Shown in pieces: positions 43,701 through 53,673 of a DNA stretch of 64,000 nt. Position 1 is the stretch's first letter. Each line of letters opens with the position of its first letter. Position numbers and translations under genes: made by a program. Source of the stretch: Microbispora sp. H13382 (GTDB taxonomy: Bacteria > Actinomycetota > Actinomycetes > Streptosporangiales > Streptosporangiaceae); NCBI RefSeq assembly GCF_014161445.1, contig NZ_JABBXA010000005.1, forward strand, positions 186,001 to 250,000. The letters are read 5' to 3'. The notes below the pieces were generated by a model. The model was not told the DNA's origin. It was given only the letters and a program-made list of their open reading frames with translations, and did not search any database.

Positions 43701-43966
43701 GAGACGACGGCAGGGCGGCCGAGTTCGACCGGGAGCGGGCGGCCCTGCTGGCCGAGCTGCGCTCCGCTTCGGGCCTCGGCGGGCGCGACCGCCGCCTCGG
43801 TGACGAGGCCGAGCGTGCCCGCAAGGCCGTCACCGCCCGGATCCGTGACGTGCTGCGCAAACTCGATCCGCTTCATCCCGCGATGGCCGCCCATCTGCGT
43901 GCGGCCGTCTCCACCGGCGCCACGTGCCGCTACCAGCCCGAGCACGACCTCACCTGGCGCCTGTGA
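40772..43966 (+). CDS. Large AAA/NACHT-like ATPase with TPR-like region (LuxR-regulator-like, no HTH)
   Basis: This 1064-residue protein starts with an ATPase domain: LIGREHPAAML, Walker A VAGEAGIGKTTLV near residue 45, Walker B VVVLEDLHWADTASL near 150 and a sensor region GTYRDVEVE. A long alpha-helical, tetratricopeptide-like middle (about 370-860) follows. The C-terminal domain (about 880-1064: VWTLGFGGHTVHLPDAKGLR, GLGGRDRRLGDEAERARKAV) recurs at the end of many actinobacterial ATPases of this kind. Related proteins usually end in a LuxR-type HTH; none is present. A signalling or regulatory role is likely. It overlaps nothing and stands alone between two unrelated genes. Confidence 0.88.
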   Translation: MRIDGATNELTTGLIGREHPAAMLRAEIARAVGSHGGLMLVAGEAGIGKTTLVTSAAEEARRLGALVLGGSCWDSDNAPGYWPWVQVLRGMRRCAAPGEWAAAEEAGGAGLAALLGESPGGDAAEGFRLYDAVTSALVAVSQSRPLVVVLEDLHWADTASLRLLEFAAQHTWFERVLLVGTYRDVEVEAADHPLRPLVLPLAARATTVTLTGLERDEVGALMARAAGRDPSADLVAEVHRRTGGNPFFVEQTARLWRSGGSVTTIAPGVRDTLLRRLSLLPAPVVDLLVTAAVLGREFHRQVLAAAAAAPVLHVERLLDQAVAARLVVAKGASGGEVFAFAHDLVRQTLYESLDEKAAPRRHAAVVHAVGRSAGLAEHVLPADMARHAHLAGDHVEPSHAVDRLLAAARDAAARLAFEEAHGHYRRALERAAVAGEPRRRVLIALELGRELYSGDDHDGGRRAFEEAAAVARASADPELIARVALTVYATGVAESGLLAADLLREAHGELVRDGRSPDGELSLDRLARDLAIHVAVLARRGEDDEALALSLWAYHDTIWGPGTAPERAALTGELLTLAHRTGDAEMESIAAALRWVALLEQGDPAYLGQFREFVVLGGRAELPRIDMATVSDRSIIAALMGDFDQAETLLDELNGFEHGHDHFAYMLDHHRWAVRMLQGRYDDLDEIHRALRRSRHPCPGLLEAMTALHRGDGGAALRHLRDTMAAGEPRRSIQPLWLRFQAMVAAWSRDPELCEKARAAIEPYVGGWAVSMYGWDVGGPVVLQRALIDAAQERWDEAVDGFTAAWQSADLLLARPWSVEARAHLGEALLRRGRPGDAEEAGKLLDDAEGEAAQLGMRHVVERVRLARLRERASVRGRPVTPKAAEFRRDGAVWTLGFGGHTVHLPDAKGLRDLHSLLSHPGADLPAVRLLDPEGGELVVAARGMGGDAVLDEEAKARYRRRLALLDEEIDRAAERGDDGRAAEFDRERAALLAELRSASGLGGRDRRLGDEAERARKAVTARIRDVLRKLDPLHPAMAAHLRAAVSTGATCRYQPEHDLTWRL

Positions 43967-43979
43967 CGGTTCACGCTGT

Positions 43980-44429
43980 TCAGCTGGTGCTGTAGAACGC
44001 CGGGTATCCGGCGCAACTGGCGGTGGCCAGCCGCTTGGCCGACGAGATCTTGTCGTTGAACTTCCACCGTGACGAGCTGAGGTTGGGCACCGTCTCACCA
44101 GGACGAATGCAGTAGTGCCGGTCAAAGTAGTACTTGTCGTCATACAGCACCCAGGCCACCGCGTCGTTGTTGGACAGGGAACTCGTTTTGTCGCTGAAGC
44201 CGCCGAGGTCGGGACTGGAGGTCGGCACGTACACCCAGCCGTAGTAGGGGTTCGACACGAGCTCGCGCATGACCCTGATCGAGCCCTCGTACCCCGCGTC
44301 GCCGCGCAGGACCAGGGTGGGCCACTCTTCGTCCGCCGCGTGAGCGGGGGTTGTGGCCCCGGAGACGCCCAGCACCGCCACGGCCGACGCGATGGTCGCG
44401 AGCGCGAGACGCGTTCTGATTCGAGACAC
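43980..44429 (-). CDS. Secreted beta/gamma-crystallin-like (peptidase inhibitor I36-like) protein
   Basis: This 149-residue protein has a Sec signal peptide (LALATIASAVAVLGVSGA, cleavage near AHA-AD). The mature part is rich in Tyr and Ser, with two Cys (HYCIRPG and ASCAGYP) likely forming a disulfide. Two repeated motifs (GGFSDKTSSLSNN and WKFNDKISSAKRL) resemble the Greek-key D/N-K-x-S-S calcium-binding motif of crystallin-like I36 inhibitors. It may inhibit a protease or stabilise the envelope. ATG 44429 follows GGGAGG. It is monocistronic and convergent with the ATPase gene. Confidence 0.78.
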   Translation of the reverse strand: MSRIRTRLALATIASAVAVLGVSGATTPAHAADEEWPTLVLRGDAGYEGSIRVMRELVSNPYYGWVYVPTSSPDLGGFSDKTSSLSNNDAVAWVLYDDKYYFDRHYCIRPGETVPNLSSSRWKFNDKISSAKRLATASCAGYPAFYSTS

Positions 44430-44656
44430 GATTCCTCCCAGGGGATCGACTGCTTCGGTTTCCTAGAGGAGCGTGCCGAATACAGCTTGGACGCCACTTG
44501 GGCTGGCCTTGGCGTCCATTTGTCTGCCAAACCAGGCGCTTCCCCCGGCGGGGCCGGTGTCCAGGCCCGTCGCCGGGCGGGCCTGGGCGGTGGCCGAGCG
44601 CCCGTCGTGCTTCGAGGGTGATCGGTGGAAGCGTCTGCCTGGCAGGCGTGCTGTCG

Positions 44657-45502
44657 CTACTTGCGGTTGTAGAGGCGCATGGTCAGCGCGCCGAAGACCA
44701 CGATCGAGGCCGCGCCGCAGACCAGCACCCAGATGATCTCCCCGCTGTCCGGGCTGCCCGCCATCAGTGAACGCGTCGCGCTGACCAGGTGGGAGATGGG
44801 GTTGACGCCGACGAACGCCTGCAGCCAGCCCGGCATAGTCTGCGGGTCCACGTAGACGTTGCTGAGGAAGGTGAGCGGGAACAGCACCAGCATGCTGGTG
44901 CCCATCACCGACTTCTCACTGCGCAGCAGCAGCCCGAACATCGTCCAGATCCACGAGAACGCGAACGAGAAGGCCACCAGCAGCGCGATGGCGGCCAGCA
45001 CGCCGGCGACGCCGCCCTGCGGGCGGAAGCCCAGCACCAGCCCGACCACGAGGATGACCGTCGCCGCCATCGTGTAGCGGAGCGCGTCGCCGAGCAGATA
45101 GCCGACCATTGTCGACGGCCGCCAGATCGGCAACGTACGGAAGCGGTCGAAGACGCCCTTCTCGATGTCCTTGTTGACCTCGACCCCGGTGTACATCGTG
45201 ATCATCACGACGCTCGTCACCATGATGCCCGGCAGCAGGAACTGCAGATACTCCGTCGGCGACCCCGCCAGCGCGCCGCCGAACAGGTAGGTGAACATCA
45301 ACGTCATCATGATCGGGAACGCGGTGACGTCGAAGAGCTGCTCGGGCACGTGCTTGATCTTCAGCATCGCCCGCCAGCCGAACGTCAGCGAGGCCGACAG
45401 CGCGCTGGGGCGTGGCGGGCGCGCCCCGGGCGCCAGGACCGCGCCCAGCGTCTCGGCCGCGGGGACGAAGGACGTGCCGCTCTCGGTGGTCGTGGTGCTC
45501 AT
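44657..45502 (-). CDS. ABC-2 type transporter permease (DrrB-like)
   Basis: This 281-residue membrane subunit has six hydrophobic segments, with the first after [19 protein letters not shown]. The ABC-2 signature region lies around [19 protein letters not shown] and [14 protein letters not shown]. The N-terminal 30 residues are Thr/Ala-rich and cytosolic. It pairs with the ATPase upstream; the start ATG 45502 overlaps the ATPase stop (ATGA), so they are coupled. The pair resembles daunorubicin-resistance DrrAB and probably exports a hydrophobic drug or lipid. Confidence 0.93.
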   Translation of the reverse strand: MSTTTTESGTSFVPAAETLGAVLAPGARPPRPSALSASLTFGWRAMLKIKHVPEQLFDVTAFPIMMTLMFTYLFGGALAGSPTEYLQFLLPGIMVTSVVMITMYTGVEVNKDIEKGVFDRFRTLPIWRPSTMVGYLLGDALRYTMAATVILVVGLVLGFRPQGGVAGVLAAIALLVAFSFAFSWIWTMFGLLLRSEKSVMGTSMLVLFPLTFLSNVYVDPQTMPGWLQAFVGVNPISHLVSATRSLMAGSPDSGEIIWVLVCGAASIVVFGALTMRLYNRK

Positions 45503-46497
45503 GCCGCCTCCTCCTGCGCGTTCTGGTCGGTCGCCGGGCGATTGGTGAGGGCCAAGAAGACTTCGTCGAGGCTGGGCTGGCCGAGGGAGAAGTCGTCGAC
45601 GACGATGCCGGCCGCGGCCAGTGCCGCGAGGGCGCGCGAGGCCCGCTCCGCTCCGGCGTCCGCGTCCTCGCCGGGGACGCGGGTGGTCAGGGCCACGGGA
45701 TCGGCTTCGAGGTGAACCTGCGTGTTCAGCTCCCTGGCCAGCACGCGCTCCGCCTCCGGCCGCTGCGCGGCGTCCCGCAGCCGCACGTGCACCGACCCGG
45801 AGCCGACCGACGACTTGAGCTCGCCGGGGGTGCCCTCGGCGATGACCCTGCCGTGGTCGATGACCGCGATGCGCCCGGCCAGCCGGTCGGCCTCGTCCAG
45901 ATACTGCGTGGTGAGCAGCACGGTCGTGCCGTGGGCGACCACAATCCTCACGATGTCCCAGACCTGGTTGCGGCTGCGCGGGTCGAGCCCGGTCGTGGGC
46001 TCGTCCAGGAACAGCAGGTCGGGGGTGTTGAGGATGCTGGCCGCGATGTCCAGCCTCCTGCGCATGCCGCCCGAGTAGGTCTTGACCTGCCGGCCGGCGG
46101 CCTCGGTCAGCCCGAAGGCCTCCAGCAGCGCCATGGCCCTGTCCTTGGCGGCGGGCTTCTTGTGGCCCAGCAGCCTGCCGAGCAGGACCAGATTCTCCAT
46201 CCCGGTCATCTCCTCGTCCACCGAGGCGTACTGGCCCGTCAGGCTCACCCGGGTGCGTACGGCGTCGGGCTCGCGCAGCACGTCGTGGCCGAACACCCTG
46301 GCCTCGCCGCCGTCCGGGCGCAGCAGGGTGGCCAGCATCTTGACCGCGGTGGTCTTCCCCGCCCCGTTGGGGCCGAGCACGCCGTACACCGTGCCCGCGG
46401 GCACGGTGAGGTCGAGCCCGTCCACCGCGCGGTTCTCGCCGAATATCTTGACCAGGCCCGATGTCTCTATCGCCAGGTCCGTCGTCCGGTCCCGCAT
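45499..46497 (-). CDS. DrrA-family ABC transporter ATPase
   Basis: This 332-residue ATPase has Walker [19 protein letters not shown]-loop [15 protein letters not shown], signature [14 protein letters not shown], Walker [14 protein letters not shown] and the switch His after [16 protein letters not shown] (here Gln replaces the usual His, common in this family). The extended C-terminus (about 225-332) is the DrrA C-terminal domain, ending in [11 protein letters not shown]. It powers the DrrB-like permease. Upstream is the 31-bp inverted repeat at 46550-46580. No resistance substrate can be deduced. Confidence 0.94.
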   Translation of the reverse strand: MRDRTTDLAIETSGLVKIFGENRAVDGLDLTVPAGTVYGVLGPNGAGKTTAVKMLATLLRPDGGEARVFGHDVLREPDAVRTRVSLTGQYASVDEEMTGMENLVLLGRLLGHKKPAAKDRAMALLEAFGLTEAAGRQVKTYSGGMRRRLDIAASILNTPDLLFLDEPTTGLDPRSRNQVWDIVRIVVAHGTTVLLTTQYLDEADRLAGRIAVIDHGRVIAEGTPGELKSSVGSGSVHVRLRDAAQRPEAERVLARELNTQVHLEADPVALTTRVPGEDADAGAERASRALAALAAAGIVVDDFSLGQPSLDEVFLALTNRPATDQNAQEEAA

Positions 46498-46549
46498 GAT
46501 CTGTCGTCTCCTTCTGTCCGTTCACCCAACAGGCGCCAGATCGACGGGC

Positions 46550-46580
46550 GGGGCCCGCTAGATCGGATCTAGCGGGCCCC
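46550..46580. terminator. 31-bp near-palindrome, probable terminator
   Basis: Two 15-base arms (GGGGCCCGCTAGATC / GATCTAGCGGGCCCC) pair perfectly around one G. It lies 14 bases beyond the stop of the minus-strand xylanase remnant and 52 bases upstream of the ABC ATPase start, so it probably terminates the former. Its symmetry would also suit a dimeric regulator of the ABC operon. Confidence 0.75.
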
Positions 46581-46594
46581 GGGGGAGCGTGTCG

Positions 46595-48722
<2,128 letters not shown>

Positions 48723-48723
48723 G

Positions 48724-49860
48724 GTGACTGACGTGGGCGATCAGGGCGTATGGGGGCCTTCCGCCTGGCCGGTGTGGAACCCGGCCCGGGCGGGCTCCCG
48801 CACGTCCCGCGTACGCGCTGTTGTCGTGCTGTCGGCCTTCCTCCTGTGGCCGCTCGCGGAGATGCTCCGCGCGGACGGCGGCCGGCCGGACGCGGTGGTC
48901 GGAGCCGTCATGCCGCTGTACGCGGCGGGCTGGCTCATCGCCATGATCACCGGGCCCCGCCTGCCGCCCTGGCGGCGGATCGTGCTGGTCGGGGCCCTTC
49001 TCGCGCTGGCGGGCGCAGCGGCACTGACGCAGAACGGCCCGGCCTATCTGGGGCGCGCCGGCGTCTTCAGCTTCGCGCTCGCGGTGGCGGCCTGGCTGCT
49101 GCCGGCGCTGTGGGCCGTGCTCCTCGGGTCGGTGCTCGGGGTGGCCCAGGCGCTCGTGCTGTGGGCGGCGCCCGGCCCGATCTCCTGGGGGCTTGTGGGC
49201 GGGCTCATCCCCGGGATCGTGATCCCGGTGGCCGTGACGCTGCTGATCCGGCTCGTCGTCCAGCTCGGCCAGGCCCGCCGGGAGATCGAGGCGCTGGCGG
49301 CGGCGGCCGAGCGCGACCGGCTGGCCAGGGACCTCCACGACGTGCTCGGGCACAGCCTCACCACGATCACCGTGAAGAGCGGCCTGGCCCGCCGGGTGCT
49401 GGAGAGCGGCGGCGACCCGGAACGCGCGCTGGCCGAGTTGCGCGACGTCGAGCGGCTGTCGCGGCAGGCGCACGGCGAGGTGCGCCTGACCGTGTCCGGC
49501 CGCCGTCGGCCCTCCCTCGCCGCCGAGCTCGCCGGGGCCCGCGCCGCACTGCGGGCCGCCGGGATCACCGCCGTCCTGCCGTCGTCGGCCGACCACGTCC
49601 CGGCCGAGCTCGCCGAGCCCTTCGCGTACGTCCTGAGAGAGGGGGTCACCAACGTGATCCGGCACAGCGGCGCGACCCGATGCGACGTGCTGCTCGGGGA
49701 CTCCTGGCTGGAGGTGCGCGACGACGGCCCCGGGCGGCAGGCGGCGCCACCGGGCAACGGCCTCTCCGGGCTGGCCGAGCGGCTGCGCGCGGTCGGCGGG
49801 CGGATCGAGGCGGGCCCGCTTCCCTCCGGTGGCTTCCGGCTCCGGGCGAGCCGCCCGTGA
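48724..49860 (+). CDS. Sensor histidine kinase (NarL/DesK-type)
   Basis: This 378-residue kinase has four to five hydrophobic segments in the N-terminal half (about 30-185). The HisKA_3 dimerisation box carries phospho-acceptor His in RDRLARDLHDVLGHSLTTI. The HATPase domain has its N-box at REGVTNVIRHSGAT, G1 box DDGPG and G2 NGLSGLAERL. GTG 48724 and GTG 48733 are both possible; an AGGGTGA just upstream favours 48733. It overlaps the response regulator by four bases and follows the ABC genes by one base, so it probably senses the ABC substrate or envelope damage. Confidence 0.92.
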   Translation: MTDVGDQGVWGPSAWPVWNPARAGSRTSRVRAVVVLSAFLLWPLAEMLRADGGRPDAVVGAVMPLYAAGWLIAMITGPRLPPWRRIVLVGALLALAGAAALTQNGPAYLGRAGVFSFALAVAAWLLPALWAVLLGSVLGVAQALVLWAAPGPISWGLVGGLIPGIVIPVAVTLLIRLVVQLGQARREIEALAAAAERDRLARDLHDVLGHSLTTITVKSGLARRVLESGGDPERALAELRDVERLSRQAHGEVRLTVSGRRRPSLAAELAGARAALRAAGITAVLPSSADHVPAELAEPFAYVLREGVTNVIRHSGATRCDVLLGDSWLEVRDDGPGRQAAPPGNGLSGLAERLRAVGGRIEAGPLPSGGFRLRASRP

Positions 49861-50462
49861 TCAGGGTCCTGCTCGCGGACGACCAGGCGCTCGTACGCGG
49901 CGCGCTGGCGGCGATGCTCGCGCTGGAGCCCGACATCGAGGTGGTCGCCCAGGTCGGCTCGGGCGAGGAGGTCGTCGAGGCGGCGCGGCGCAGCCGGCCG
50001 GACGTCGCGCTGGTGGACGTGCAGATGCCGGGCAAGGACGGGCTGGAGGTCACCGCCGACCTGCGCGCCGCGCTGCCGTCCTGCCGGGTGGTGATCTGCA
50101 CGACCTTCGGGCGGCCGGGCTACTTCGCCCGCGCGATGGAGAACGGCGCCTCGGGCTTCGTCGTGAAGGACGCGCCGCCCGAGCACCTGGTCGACACGGT
50201 GCGGCGGGTCCACGCGGGCCTGCGCGTGGTCGATCCCGCCCTGGCCGCCGAGTCGCTCGCCAGCGGGTCGAGCCCGCTGACCGCGCGGGAGCGCGACGTC
50301 CTGCGCGCGGCCCGGCAGGGCGGGACGGTGGCGGAGATCGCCCGGAGCCTGCACCTGTCCGCCGGGACCGTACGCAACCACCTGTCGGCGGCCATCGGCA
50401 AAACGGGGGCGAGCACCCGCGCCGAGGCCGCCCTGAGAGCCGACGAGCAGGGCTGGCTCTAG
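49857..50462 (+). CDS. LuxR-type response regulator
   Basis: This 201-residue regulator has a receiver domain (about 1-120) with the acidic pair ADDQ, phospho-acceptor Asp in VALVDVQMPGKDG, Thr in ICTTFG and Lys in FVVKDAP. The C-terminal helix-turn-helix reads LTARERDVLRAARQG, VAEIARSLHLSAGTVRNHLS. It pairs with the kinase upstream (overlap GTGA) and probably activates the ABC operon. It is convergent with the DUF4328 gene, three bases apart. Confidence 0.93.
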   Translation: MIRVLLADDQALVRGALAAMLALEPDIEVVAQVGSGEEVVEAARRSRPDVALVDVQMPGKDGLEVTADLRAALPSCRVVICTTFGRPGYFARAMENGASGFVVKDAPPEHLVDTVRRVHAGLRVVDPALAAESLASGSSPLTARERDVLRAARQGGTVAEIARSLHLSAGTVRNHLSAAIGKTGASTRAEAALRADEQGWL

Positions 50463-50465
50463 CGG

Positions 50466-51161
50466 TTATTGCGCGTACGACCAGACGGCGGCCCGGCGGC
50501 GGTCCTCCTGGAAGCGAGTGATCGCCAGGACGATCGCGACGGCCAGGGCGGCCGCGCCGATGGTCAGGACGTTGCCGACGATGTCGAAAAGCGCGGCGTC
50601 CCGGATTTCCGGCAACTCCTCGGCATCCGCGTACCTGCGGCTCACCACCCGGGTCACGATGGTCACGAGCACCCACGCCAGCCACCAGGCCCAGACAAGG
50701 CCGGAACGGCGTGCGGTCGCGAGGTTCCCGCTCTCCTCGATGGCGCCGGGCTTGGACGACGTCCAGATGTCGTCGACGATTTGCTTGGGAAACCAGAAGT
50801 TGACGATCGGCACGACCCACCCGAAGATCAGCCAGGGTGTGGCGCGCCGGTGCGGCCACGGGCTGAGCGTCTCGGCGTTCGCCCGGGCCCGGAACAGCCA
50901 GACCAGGAACATGACGGCGGTGGCGACGTAGACGACGGTCTCTACCAGCCCGGACAGGGCGTAGAGCACGTCATTGGTCTCGAGAGCGCTGATCGGGACG
51001 GAATTCGTGTCGGCCAGAAACCTGTCGACGAGCACGGCCCGCTGCGCGTCGATGCCGGAGGAGATCAGGCACACCACGGAATCGGCGGCCAGCATCATGA
51101 CGGCCGCCGTCCCCAGGCCCCGAATGGGTCGCAGGGGAGCGGGTGGTGGTGTGGGGTACAC
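50466..51161 (-). CDS. DUF4328 membrane protein
   Basis: This 231-residue protein has four hydrophobic segments (about 17-38, 68-90, 110-125 and 150-175) plus a C-terminal one (about 195-215). The DUF4328 core is visible in LIFGWVVPIVNFWFPKQIVD and VWAWWLAWVLVTIVTRVVSR. Function is unknown. GTG 51161 follows GAGGAG 7 bases upstream. It stands alone, convergent with the two-component system. Confidence 0.88.
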   Translation of the reverse strand: MYPTPPPAPLRPIRGLGTAAVMMLAADSVVCLISSGIDAQRAVLVDRFLADTNSVPISALETNDVLYALSGLVETVVYVATAVMFLVWLFRARANAETLSPWPHRRATPWLIFGWVVPIVNFWFPKQIVDDIWTSSKPGAIEESGNLATARRSGLVWAWWLAWVLVTIVTRVVSRRYADAEELPEIRDAALFDIVGNVLTIGAAALAVAIVLAITRFQEDRRRAAVWSYAQ

Positions 51162-51362
51162 AAAAGACTCCTCACAATAGGCCGACAGGTCATCATGCGA
51201 TAGGGTGCGGAACCCGATTGTGCGCGTTTCTCACCCGGGATGATTCTGTGATCACGTCGGAATCCGCTAATTCGGAATACCGCTGGGGGTGGCGCCGCCC
51301 GGCGGCGACCTCCGGGAAAAAGCGAATGACCGGCGAGCGGTGCGAGGGCAAGAATGCGTCCC

Positions 51363-51926
51363 ATGTCCCAGGCCACACTGCGCACCGACCGCATCGAGCT
51401 CGTTCCGCTGTCCGACGAGCACCTCGAACACGAAATCGAGCTGGACGCCGATCCCGAGGTCATGCGTTACCTCTCCGGCCGAGCGCGTACCCGTGAGGAA
51501 GTCGAGGCGTTGCATCGCCTGCGGCTCGCCGCGGCGGAGCGCGCGCCGGGGCTCGGTTTCTGGGCCGGTCTCGTGGACGGGTGGTTCGTCGGCTGGTGGA
51601 TCCTGGAGCCGCCCACGCGTGCCGACCAGGGCCCGGTCGAAGGACAGGCCGAGCTCGGCTACCGGCTCCTGCGTCGCTACTGGCGCCAGGGCCTGGCCAG
51701 CGAGGGAGCCCGCGAGCTCCTTCGCCACGGATTCGAAGATCTCGGACTGACCCGCGTCTTCGCCGAAACCATGGCGGTCAACACCGCCTCCCGCGCGACG
51801 ATGAACGCGATCGGCATGCGGTACGTCCGTACGTTCCACGCCGATTGGGAAGAGCCGCTCCCCGGCAGCGACCTCGGCGAGGTCGAGTACGCGATCACCC
51901 GCGCGCAGTGGCTCGCCTCCCGTTAG
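51363..51926 (+). CDS. GNAT-family N-acetyltransferase
   Basis: This 187-residue RimJ/RimL-type acetyltransferase has the N-terminal strand LRTDRIELVPLSDEHLEHEI, acetyl-CoA-binding loop YRLLRRYWRQGLASEGARELL and C-terminal VFAETMAVNTASRATMNAIG. It transfers acetyl groups to amines, often N-termini or antibiotics. Start at ATG 51363 fits the family; an AAGAAT box 8 bases upstream hints at a leaderless mRNA. ATG 51354 has a GAGGG site and is an alternative. It is followed after 9 bases by an alpha/beta hydrolase. Confidence 0.9.
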   Translation: MSQATLRTDRIELVPLSDEHLEHEIELDADPEVMRYLSGRARTREEVEALHRLRLAAAERAPGLGFWAGLVDGWFVGWWILEPPTRADQGPVEGQAELGYRLLRRYWRQGLASEGARELLRHGFEDLGLTRVFAETMAVNTASRATMNAIGMRYVRTFHADWEEPLPGSDLGEVEYAITRAQWLASR

Positions 51927-51935
51927 GTTGTCGCC

Positions 51936-52748
51936 ATGGAGGCAGAGGTCGGCGGTGTGGCGGTGCATTACGCCGAGCACGGAAGCGGGCTCCCCGTGGT
52001 GGCGTTGCACGGCTCGGGGGTCGACCACCGCGAGATGGCCGGCGCGCTGGAGCCGGTGTTCCGCGACCGGCCCGGTTATCGGCGCGTCTATCCGGACCTG
52101 CCCGGAATGGGGCGCACTCCAGTGCCGGAGCGGTTTCGCGGCTCCGACGACGTCCTCGATCTCCTGCTCGGCCTGGTCGACGCCGTTGTGGGCGATGAGG
52201 AGTTCGCCGTCGTCGGCCACTCCTTCGGCGGATACCTCGCCGCGGCCGTCGCCGACCGGCGTCCGTCCCAGGTCGTGGGGCTGGCGCTGATCTGCCCTCT
52301 CTCTGAGGAGACCCGTGACGTGCCCGCACATGTCGTGCTGCACGCCTCCGCCGACGTGGCCGAAGGTCTGAGCCCGGCCGAGCAGGGCCAGTTCCGGGAC
52401 TACTTCGTGGTGCAGACGCCGGACACGCTGAGGCGCTTCCGGGAGCACGTGGCCCCGGCCCTGCCCCTCGTCGACTGGGACGGCCTCGGGCGGATGTCCG
52501 AACACTGGCGGCTGAGCGACGCCCCCTCGGACACCCCTCCGTACACGGGCCCGGCTCTGATCCTGGCCGGGCGCCAGGACTCCACATTCGGGTACGCCGG
52601 TCCCTGGGAGCTGGTGGAGCGGTATCCGCGCGCCACGTACGCCGTCCTGGACCGCGCCGGCCACGCGCTGCCGCACGAGCAGCCCGGGCTGTTCACCGCG
52701 CTCGTCACCGAGTGGCTCGACCGAGTGACCGAGCATCGCGCAGCCTGA
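51936..52748 (+). CDS. Alpha/beta hydrolase
   Basis: This 270-residue soluble enzyme has oxyanion HG in VVALHGSGVDHRE, nucleophile elbow VVGHSFGGYLAAAV (Ser near residue 94), an acid in ILAGRQDSTFGYAG and catalytic His in AGHALPHEQPG. A cap region lies at about 120-195. It resembles esterase/lactonase-type members. ATG 51936 lies 9 bases after the acetyltransferase stop, so the pair is probably cotranscribed. Confidence 0.9.
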   Translation: MEAEVGGVAVHYAEHGSGLPVVALHGSGVDHREMAGALEPVFRDRPGYRRVYPDLPGMGRTPVPERFRGSDDVLDLLLGLVDAVVGDEEFAVVGHSFGGYLAAAVADRRPSQVVGLALICPLSEETRDVPAHVVLHASADVAEGLSPAEQGQFRDYFVVQTPDTLRRFREHVAPALPLVDWDGLGRMSEHWRLSDAPSDTPPYTGPALILAGRQDSTFGYAGPWELVERYPRATYAVLDRAGHALPHEQPGLFTALVTEWLDRVTEHRAA

Positions 52749-52774
52749 GTGCCGAAGCCCGTCAGCTAAGTACT

Positions 52775-52811
52775 TCACGTACTTGACGTACGTGACGGCG
52801 GAACGGATACT
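52775..52811 (+). promoter_or_regulatory. Promoter and operator of the toxin-antitoxin operon
   Basis: TTGACG (52783-52788), 17 bases, then GATACT (52806-52811) form a good sigma-70 promoter. An inverted repeat TCACGTAC-N5-GTACGTGA (52775-52795) covers the -35 box, and further GTACTT copies lie upstream. It is the likely autoregulatory site of the antitoxin. Confidence 0.75.
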
Positions 52812-52834
52812 CAGGGAGAGCGAAGGGAATTGAT

Positions 52835-53248
52835 ATGGGAGTGCATTTCGCCAGCTACACGGAGGCTCGCGCGAAGCTGAAGGAGCTTCTCGACGCGGCG
52901 GAGCGAGGCCGCAGCGCGACTGTCAGCCGTGATGACCGGACTGCTGCTGTGGTGGACGGCGAGCGCCTCCGTTACTTCCTCACCCGGGTGTGCCCATCCC
53001 ATGCGCAAGTGGTGGCTGAGGATGGCGGGTGGTCGGTGTTCATTCCAGGGTTGCCGGTCGCCGCGGACGGGCGGACGTTCGACGAGGCCATAAACGAGAT
53101 GATCGACGCCCTCCGGGAGTACGCCGAGGACTGGCAGGACCACCTGTTGAACGCGGCCAACCACAGGGACAACTGGGGTCTGGTGCAGATGATCTGCCTG
53201 AGCAGCGACGACCAGCTACGGGAGTGGCTGACCGGAGTAGCTCCATGA
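52835..53248 (+). CDS. Antitoxin: Phd-like N-terminus with HicB-like C-terminal part
   Basis: This 137-residue protein has a Phd/YefM-like first 45 residues (HFASYTEARAKLKELLDAAE, VSRDDRTAAVVDGE). From about 60 it has a HicB-type fold (EDGGWSVFIPGLPVAADGRT, FDEAINEMIDALREYAEDW). It is paired with a toxin whose ATG overlaps its stop (ATGA). The double character suggests the Phd part binds DNA and the HicB part binds the toxin. ATG 52835 follows a GAAGGGA site, and the promoter at 52775-52811 fits autoregulation. Confidence 0.85.
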   Translation: MGVHFASYTEARAKLKELLDAAERGRSATVSRDDRTAAVVDGERLRYFLTRVCPSHAQVVAEDGGWSVFIPGLPVAADGRTFDEAINEMIDALREYAEDWQDHLLNAANHRDNWGLVQMICLSSDDQLREWLTGVAP

Positions 53249-53670
53249 CGTGGCCCCAGCCGACCCGAGAGGATCACGAGCGCTTCTGCAAGGCCGAGGG
53301 CTGGCGGCGAATCCGGGACGCCAGGGGACGGACGGGCACTCATCACGTCACATATGAGCTCGACCTTCCTGCGGGTGGCATCCTGCGGACGCGAATCTCA
53401 CATCCGCCTGACCGTACGACCTATGGGCCCAGCCTTTGGGCTCATATCCTGCGGGACCAGCTCCAGGTCTCCGAGGAGGAGTTCTGGGATTGTGTCCGAG
53501 ACGGGGTCGTGCCCGACAGGGGAGGCTCTCAGACACCGCAAGAGGCGCTTCCCGCAGATCTCGTGCACCTCCTCATTCACCGGGTGGGGCTTACCGATGC
53601 CGAGGTCGCGGGGATGTCGAAGGACCAGGCCCTCGCCCGTCTCCAGCGCTACTGGACCGAAGGCGCGTAG
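53245..53670 (+). CDS. Putative toxin, cytotoxic translational repressor/HicA-like
   Basis: This 141-residue protein contains GWRRIRDARGRTGTHHVTYE. It resembles HicA-type double-stranded-RNA-binding toxins, with the catalytic-type His pair after Gly-Thr. ILRTRISHPPDRTTYGPSLW follows, then a helical C-terminal region (LQVSEEEFWDCVRDGVVPDR). Similar proteins are labelled cytotoxic translational repressors in actinobacteria. It is fully open and coupled to its antitoxin, so the pair appears intact, unlike the PIN system at 37.5 kb. The target (mRNA) is by analogy. Confidence 0.78.
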   Translation: MTWPQPTREDHERFCKAEGWRRIRDARGRTGTHHVTYELDLPAGGILRTRISHPPDRTTYGPSLWAHILRDQLQVSEEEFWDCVRDGVVPDRGGSQTPQEALPADLVHLLIHRVGLTDAEVAGMSKDQALARLQRYWTEGA

Positions 53671-53673
53671 CCC

